Assembly (NCBI GenBank): GCA_016781775.1
Contig: JADDPR010000238.1
Location: forward strand, 1 to 34,202
Source: Rubrobacter sp.
GTDB taxonomy: Bacteria > Actinomycetota > Rubrobacteria > Rubrobacterales > Rubrobacteraceae
DNA length: 34,202 nt
Reading direction: 5' to 3'
Shown here: positions 29,350 through 34,202 of the stretch, one piece after another
Position numbering within the stretch: position 1 is the stretch's first letter
Layout: the number at the start of each line of letters is the position of its first letter
The notes under the pieces: generated by a model
What the model was told of the DNA's origin: nothing
Databases searched by the model: none
The model's input: the letters and a program-made list of their open reading frames with translations, nothing else
Made by a program: the position numbers and the translations under genes

Positions 29350-29866
29350 CGTTTTCCACCACCACGTCGGCCCGACGGGCCTTCTCCTCCTGCGGAAGCT
29401 GGCGGGCCTCGATCGCCCGGCGCTGATCCTCGCCCATCCCGCGCTCCGCCGCCCACGTCTTCCGTCGCTCCTCCGGCGCCGTAACCGCGACGGTGAGGTC
29501 GAACTGCCCGCTCCGCTCCCCCTCGAAGAGGAGCGGTATCTCGGCGACAAAGACCTCCGCGCCCGATAGGGCGACCCTTCGGTCCGTCTCCTCGCGCACC
29601 AACGGGTGCAGGATGTCCTCCAGGTCCTTGAGGGCCTCCGGGTCGCCGAAGACCACCCGGGCGAGCGCCCGCCGGTCGATGCCGCCGTCCCCGCCCCTCA
29701 CCCCCTCGCCGAAACGCTCAGAGATCCTCCCGATCGTCTTCTCGTCGCCGGCGAGCAATTCGTGTACGAGCCCGTCGGCCGAGACGGTCTCGGCGCCGAG
29801 CTCACCAAGGATTCGGACGAAGGTGCTCTTGCCACAGGCGAGGGGGCCGGTGACCGCGATGGTCAC
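29252..29866 (-). CDS. coaE: Dephospho-CoA kinase
   Basis: P-loop VTGPLACGKSTFVRIL, SADGLVHELL, DLEDILHPLVR, PLLFEG and ADVVVENDGDLGKL. GTG start. Confidence 0.93.
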   Translation of the reverse strand: MTIAVTGPLACGKSTFVRILGELGAETVSADGLVHELLAGDEKTIGRISERFGEGVRGGDGGIDRRALARVVFGDPEALKDLEDILHPLVREETDRRVALSGAEVFVAEIPLLFEGERSGQFDLTVAVTAPEERRKTWAAERGMGEDQRRAIEARQLPQEEKARRADVVVENDGDLGKLRGQAEGLFERVRGGSGRHGHEGEEG

Positions 29867-29876
29867 CGGCCCCCTC
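29840..29876 (-). promoter_or_regulatory. Perfect hairpin over the coaE initiation region
   Basis: 16-bp stem GAGGGGGCCGGTGACC/GGTCACCGGCCCCCTC with 5-nt loop; the minus-strand 5' arm holds the SD-like GAGGGGG and the GTG start codon. Confidence 0.75.
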
Positions 29877-29904
29877 TTGGGCTCGCTATTCGTAGGGGCC
29901 GAAG

Positions 29905-31263
29905 CTACTCACGATCCCCGAGGTCGAGGTCGGAGAGCTTGTCGAAGGCGCCGGTCCTGAGGCCGTCGCCGACCCGGTCCTGCCTGTCGCGCCCGCCCCG
30001 GTCGCGGTCGCCACGGCCGCCGCCACGGTCGCCGCGCGGCTCGAAGTCGCGGCGGAAGCGGTCCTCGCGGCGCGGACGCTCGGGACGGTCGCCCCCACCG
30101 CTCTCCTCGCCCCGGTCGGCACGCTCCGGACGATCGGCACGCTCCTCGCGCTCCTCCTTCTTCGGACGGAGGGAGAGGGAGAGGCGGCGCCGCTTCGCAT
30201 CCACGTCGATGATGCGGGCGTCCACCTCGTCGCCGCTACGTACGATCTCGTCCGGCGTCTCCACGTGGTGCTCGGCGAGCTCGGAGATGTGGATGAGGCC
30301 CTCGACACCCTCGGCGACCTCGACGAACGCGCCGAAGGAGACGAGCTTGGTGACGCGGCCCTGGATCTGCTCGCCGACGTTGACCCGCTCGACGATCTCC
30401 TGCCACGGGTCCTTGCGGGTCTGCTTGAGGCCCAGAGAGATCCTCTCGCGGTCACGGTCGACTTCCAGGACCTTGACCTTGACCTTCTCGCCGACCTCGA
30501 CGACCTCGCTCGGATGGTCCACGTGGTTCCAGGAGAGCTCGGAGATGTGTATGAGGCCGTCGATCCCCTCGAGGTCGACGAACGCGCCGAAGTCCACGAG
30601 GTTGGAGACGACACCCTCGATGGTGTCCCCTTCCTGGAGCTCCGTGAGGATGCGGTGACGCTCCTCCTTGCGCTCCTCCTCGAGGACCGCCCTGCGGCTC
30701 AACACCACGTTGTTGCGGCTCCGGTTAAGCTCGATGACCTTGCACTCGAGCTTCTGGCCGAGGAAGGCGTCCAGGTTGCGCACCCGGCGGATGTCCACGA
30801 GGCTCGCCGGGAGGAAGCCGCGAAGGCCGATGTCCAGGATCAGACCGCCCTTCACCACCTCGATGACCGGGCCCTCGACGGTGCGCTGCTCGGAGTGGGC
30901 CTCCTCGATGCGCTTCCACGCCTTCTCGAAGGCGGCCCGCTTGGCCGAGAGGATCAGACGCCCGTCGGCGTCCTCCTTCTGCAGGACCAGCGCCTCGACG
31001 TGCTGCCCGAGCTCCACGATGTCGTGAGGGTCGGCGCCCTTACGGATGGAGAGCTCGTTGGACGGTATGAGGCCCTCGGACTTGTAGCCGATATCCACGA
31101 GGACTTCGTCCTTGTCGATACGCACGACGTCGCCTTCGACGATGTCGCCGTCCTTGAAGTCGATGAGTACTGCCTCGTCAACGGGAACGATCTCCCCGTT
31201 CTCTTCTTTGAAGAAGTCCCTCATCGTCAGCGTGCGGGACAAGTTCTCGGTGGTATTAGCCAT
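29905..31263 (-). CDS. rpsA: 30S ribosomal protein S1
   Basis: Repeated S1 domains (GDIVEGDVVRIDKDEVLVDIGYKSEGLIP, GVVSNLVDFGAFVDLEGIDGLIHISELSW, GRVTKLVSFGAFVEVAEGVEGLIHISEL). ATG 31263 preferred; ORF track extends to 31335. Confidence 0.96.
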   Translation of the reverse strand: MANTTENLSRTLTMRDFFKEENGEIVPVDEAVLIDFKDGDIVEGDVVRIDKDEVLVDIGYKSEGLIPSNELSIRKGADPHDIVELGQHVEALVLQKEDADGRLILSAKRAAFEKAWKRIEEAHSEQRTVEGPVIEVVKGGLILDIGLRGFLPASLVDIRRVRNLDAFLGQKLECKVIELNRSRNNVVLSRRAVLEEERKEERHRILTELQEGDTIEGVVSNLVDFGAFVDLEGIDGLIHISELSWNHVDHPSEVVEVGEKVKVKVLEVDRDRERISLGLKQTRKDPWQEIVERVNVGEQIQGRVTKLVSFGAFVEVAEGVEGLIHISELAEHHVETPDEIVRSGDEVDARIIDVDAKRRRLSLSLRPKKEEREERADRPERADRGEESGGGDRPERPRREDRFRRDFEPRGDRGGGRGDRDRGGRDRQDRVGDGLRTGAFDKLSDLDLGDRE

Positions 31264-31300
31264 GTAGCAGTTGCTTTCCTTCTCTTTGTTTGCAAATTTC

Positions 31301-31306
31301 ATTATA
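31301..31306 (-). promoter_or_regulatory. Consensus -10 element upstream of rpsA
   Basis: TATAAT on the minus strand, 37 nt upstream of the rpsA start; no good -35. Confidence 0.5.
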
Positions 31307-31358
31307 CAGGATGCGGGAGGGGTCGATTCTCCCACGAATGCCTCGTATTACATCACGC

Positions 31359-33866
31359 TCACCCCGCGGACCACGGCTCTACCCGGCCCCACCGATCCCC
31401 GACCTTCACCTCGACCTCGAGCGGCGGGTGCAGATCGTACGCGGCGACCATACTCTCGGCGGCGAGACGGGCAACCTCGTCCACCCTATCCTCGTCTACG
31501 TCGAAGACGAGCTCGTCGTGGACCTGCATGAGCATGTCCGCGCCCAGGGCACGCAGCCTCGGCTGAAGGTCGATCATCGCGACCTTGATGATGTCGGCCG
31601 CCGTCCCCTGCACCCGCGCGTTGAACGCGACCCGCTCCCCGAGTTTGCGGACGTTCTTGTTGGGGTTCTTGAGCTCCGGCACGTACCTCCTGCGCCCGAA
31701 GAGCGTCGTCGAGTACCCCGTCTCCTCCGCCTCGGCGATGGTGCCCTCCATAAACTGCGTGACCCTCGGGTAGCGCTCGAGGTAGCGCTTGATGTACCGC
31801 TCGGCCTCCGCCGGGTGGACGTTCCCGAGCCGTGAGGCGAGCCCGAAGCCCGAGATCCCGTACAAAATCCCGAAGTTGACCATCTTCGCCCTACGCCTGA
31901 GCTCCGGCGTCACGCTCTCGAGGCGCACGTCGAAGACCTCGGAGGCGGTGCGGGTATGGACGTCCTCCCCGGTCGTGAACGACTGGACGAGCGCCGGCTC
32001 CCCGGTCATGTGCGCGAGGATCCTCAGCTCGATCTGTGAGTAGTCCGCGACGACGAGCCTGCGGCCGGAGGACGACGTAAACGCATCCCGGATGCGGGCG
32101 CCGAGCTCCGTCCGGATGGGGATGTTCTGGAGGTTCGGCGAGTCGCTGGAGATGCGCCCGGTCGCGGTGGTGGTCTGGTTGAGGCGCGTGTGGATGCGAC
32201 CGTCCTCCCGGATAAGCCCGACTAGACCGTCGATGTACGTACCCTGGAGCTTCGCGAGCTCGCGGTAGGTGACTATCTTCTCCGCGATCGTGAAGCCCTG
32301 GGTCGCGAGCTGCTGCAAGACCTTCGCGTCGGTCGAGTATCCGGTCTTCGTCTTGCGGGTCGGCGGGATGCTCATCTCCTCGAAGAGGACCTCCCCGAGC
32401 TGCTTTGGGGAGCCGATGTTGAACGGGTGGCCGACCTCCTCGAAGATCTCGGCCTGAAGGCTCTCGATCCTGCCTTCTATCTCCTCCCCTACCTCCTTCA
32501 GGGTCGAGACGTCGACGGGCATCCCGATCTCCTCCATCTCACCGAGAACGTCCGCGAGCGGCAGCTCCACGTCGTAGTAGAGCTGCGCCAGGCCCATCTC
32601 CCTGAGCTCCTCGTCGAGCCTCGGCGAGAGGGCGCGTATCTGCGCCGCACGCCGCGCGGCCTCGCGCACCCCGAGGTCTTCGTGCTCGACGTCGACCTCC
32701 GCGAGGCCCCGAGGACCGGCGAGGGAATCGATGTCGTAGCTCCCGAGGCCCGGCTTCACGAGGTAGCCGGCGAGGTACGTGTCGAAGGCCGCCCCCCTTA
32801 TACCGAGCCCCTTGGCGTCGTGCACCTTCAAGGTCCCCTCGGGTACGCCGTCCACGAGGTATACCTCGTCGTCCTCCACCGCAACGCACCAGCGCCCGTC
32901 GCCCACCGGCGCGGCCGCTGCTGGCTCGAAGGAGAGCTCCGCAGGTTCTTCCGTGACGCGGACCTCCAGCCTCTCGGGTACGGGCATCTCCTCGCCGCCG
33001 GCGACCGGGAGGCCGGCGAGACGGGGTTCGAGGCTCCGGAACTCGTAGCGGCGGAAGACGTCGCGAACTTCGGGCTTGACCCCCTCGAAGCGCAGGGTAT
33101 CGGCGTCGAACTCGGCGGGCGCGTCGAAGCGCATCCTGGCGAGCGAGAGCGAGATGAAGGCGAGGTCGCGCCCTTCTTCCAGCTTGCCGCGCGTCCCCTT
33201 GGCCTTCACGCCGTCCAGGTTCTCGTAGAGGTTCTCGACCGTCCCGAAAAGCTGGAGAAGGTTCGCGGCCCCCTTCGGCCCGATCCCCTTCACGCCGGGG
33301 ATGTTGTCCGACGGGTCCCCGACGAGGGCCTTGTAGTCCGGGATCTGCTCCGGCTTCACCCCGTACTCCTCGACGACCTCGTCGTAGCCGTACTCCTTCG
33401 TCTCGGAGACACCGCGGGTCGTGCGCATAACCTTCACCTTGCCGTCGACGAGCTGCATGGCATCCTGGTCGCCGGTCACGATAAGGAGCTTCTCGACCTC
33501 GTCGGGGACGCGTTTGGAGAGGGTCGCGAGGACGTCGTCGGCCTCGAACCCCTCGGCGCGTATCGCCGGGATGTTCATCGCCGCGAGGATCTCGTCGAGG
33601 TGCGTCAACTGGACCTTGAGCTCCTCGGGCATCGACGAGCGCTGCGCCTTGTACTCGGGGTAGACCTCGAGCCTGAAAGTAGGCTTACCGCTATCCCACA
33701 CGACGCCGAGGCCGGTATCCTCATCTTCGCCCAGGATCTTCAAGATCATGCTCGTGAAGCCATACAGGGCGTTCGCCGGGAGGCCGGAGGAGGTGGTTAT
33801 GCTCTGCGGCAAGGCGTAGAACGCCCTGTAGAGCAAGGAAAACCCGTCGATGAGATAGACACGCAC
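31359..33866 (-). CDS. polA: DNA polymerase I
   Basis: 5'-3' exonuclease domain (LIDGFSLLYRAFYALP, GDPSDNIPGVKGIGPKGAANLL) and polymerase domain (DYSQIELRILAHMTG, RRRAKMVNFGILYGISGFGLA, QVHDELVFDV). GTG start. Confidence 0.97.
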   Translation of the reverse strand: MRVYLIDGFSLLYRAFYALPQSITTSSGLPANALYGFTSMILKILGEDEDTGLGVVWDSGKPTFRLEVYPEYKAQRSSMPEELKVQLTHLDEILAAMNIPAIRAEGFEADDVLATLSKRVPDEVEKLLIVTGDQDAMQLVDGKVKVMRTTRGVSETKEYGYDEVVEEYGVKPEQIPDYKALVGDPSDNIPGVKGIGPKGAANLLQLFGTVENLYENLDGVKAKGTRGKLEEGRDLAFISLSLARMRFDAPAEFDADTLRFEGVKPEVRDVFRRYEFRSLEPRLAGLPVAGGEEMPVPERLEVRVTEEPAELSFEPAAAAPVGDGRWCVAVEDDEVYLVDGVPEGTLKVHDAKGLGIRGAAFDTYLAGYLVKPGLGSYDIDSLAGPRGLAEVDVEHEDLGVREAARRAAQIRALSPRLDEELREMGLAQLYYDVELPLADVLGEMEEIGMPVDVSTLKEVGEEIEGRIESLQAEIFEEVGHPFNIGSPKQLGEVLFEEMSIPPTRKTKTGYSTDAKVLQQLATQGFTIAEKIVTYRELAKLQGTYIDGLVGLIREDGRIHTRLNQTTTATGRISSDSPNLQNIPIRTELGARIRDAFTSSSGRRLVVADYSQIELRILAHMTGEPALVQSFTTGEDVHTRTASEVFDVRLESVTPELRRRAKMVNFGILYGISGFGLASRLGNVHPAEAERYIKRYLERYPRVTQFMEGTIAEAEETGYSTTLFGRRRYVPELKNPNKNVRKLGERVAFNARVQGTAADIIKVAMIDLQPRLRALGADMLMQVHDELVFDVDEDRVDEVARLAAESMVAAYDLHPPLEVEVKVGDRWGRVEPWSAG

Positions 33867-33874
33867 TTCGCAAG

Positions 33875-33880
33875 ATTATA
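33875..33880 (-). promoter_or_regulatory. Consensus -10 element directly before polA
   Basis: Minus strand TATAAT-cttgcgaa-GTG; only 8 nt between the -10 and the start codon. Confidence 0.55.
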
Positions 33881-34202
33881 CCTCAGGTCCGGCACGACGC
33901 GGAGGCACGCTTCTTCCCTCCATCTGGCCGAAAATAGTCCTGCTCTCCCAACCGCCCGACCCGCTACCACGGACGGCAACCTCCCCAAAACCCGATCCGA
34001 GACCTGTACCCAAACCTTGCCACAAACGGTTATCGAAACGTGCCGAACAATTTGCGTTACGGGCGAGGGAAAGCACCGATGGAGACGCGCCCTGGTCACA
34101 CCGGAAGGAGCCGGCGACTCCTCGTATTCGCGAACGCTCCGAGTTGCCGATGCCTCGACCGCGTTGGGGTTCGGTAACACCTAAATCCTTCGTTCGGGGC
34201 AG

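Noticed and set aside
30265-31566. 433-aa plus-strand ORF
   Set aside because: Antisense to rpsA; its repeat-like look reflects the S1 domain repeats on the other strand.
32427-34184. 585-aa plus-strand ORF
   Set aside because: Antisense to polA.

Overview
GC-rich actinobacterial chromosome segment, most like Rubrobacter judging by protein style and gene content (inference only). A minus-strand housekeeping backbone runs polA, rpsA, coaE, lytic transglycosylase, uvrB, uvrA, uvrC, rapZ, yvcK, whiA, gap, pgk, tpiA, secG. This is the classic actinobacterial order, with accessory genes inserted: a Xi-class GST, a phosphodiesterase plus membrane protein pair, a PAS/LOV-GGDEF-EAL protein, a PucR-type regulator, amt, a small hypothetical protein, a TPP-riboswitch-led SDR-bluB operon, and a two-component system. 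No CRISPR array, transposase, rRNA or tRNA was recognised. The strongest leads are: (1) a TPP (THI-box) riboswitch whose conserved 3' end is also the Shine-Dalgarno of an SDR gene translationally coupled to bluB, linking thiamine sensing to cobalamin lower-ligand (DMB) synthesis; (2) a 16-bp perfect hairpin that buries the SD and GTG start codon of coaE just after rpsA; (3) a GGDEF-EAL protein with a LOV domain that keeps its photoactive cysteine, so a candidate blue-light/c-di-GMP switch; (4) degenerate GCTGACG-type heptad repeats after three minus-strand genes; and (5) several unexplained inverted or direct repeats in intergenic leaders. All calls come from reading the sequence and the ORF track; no searches were run.
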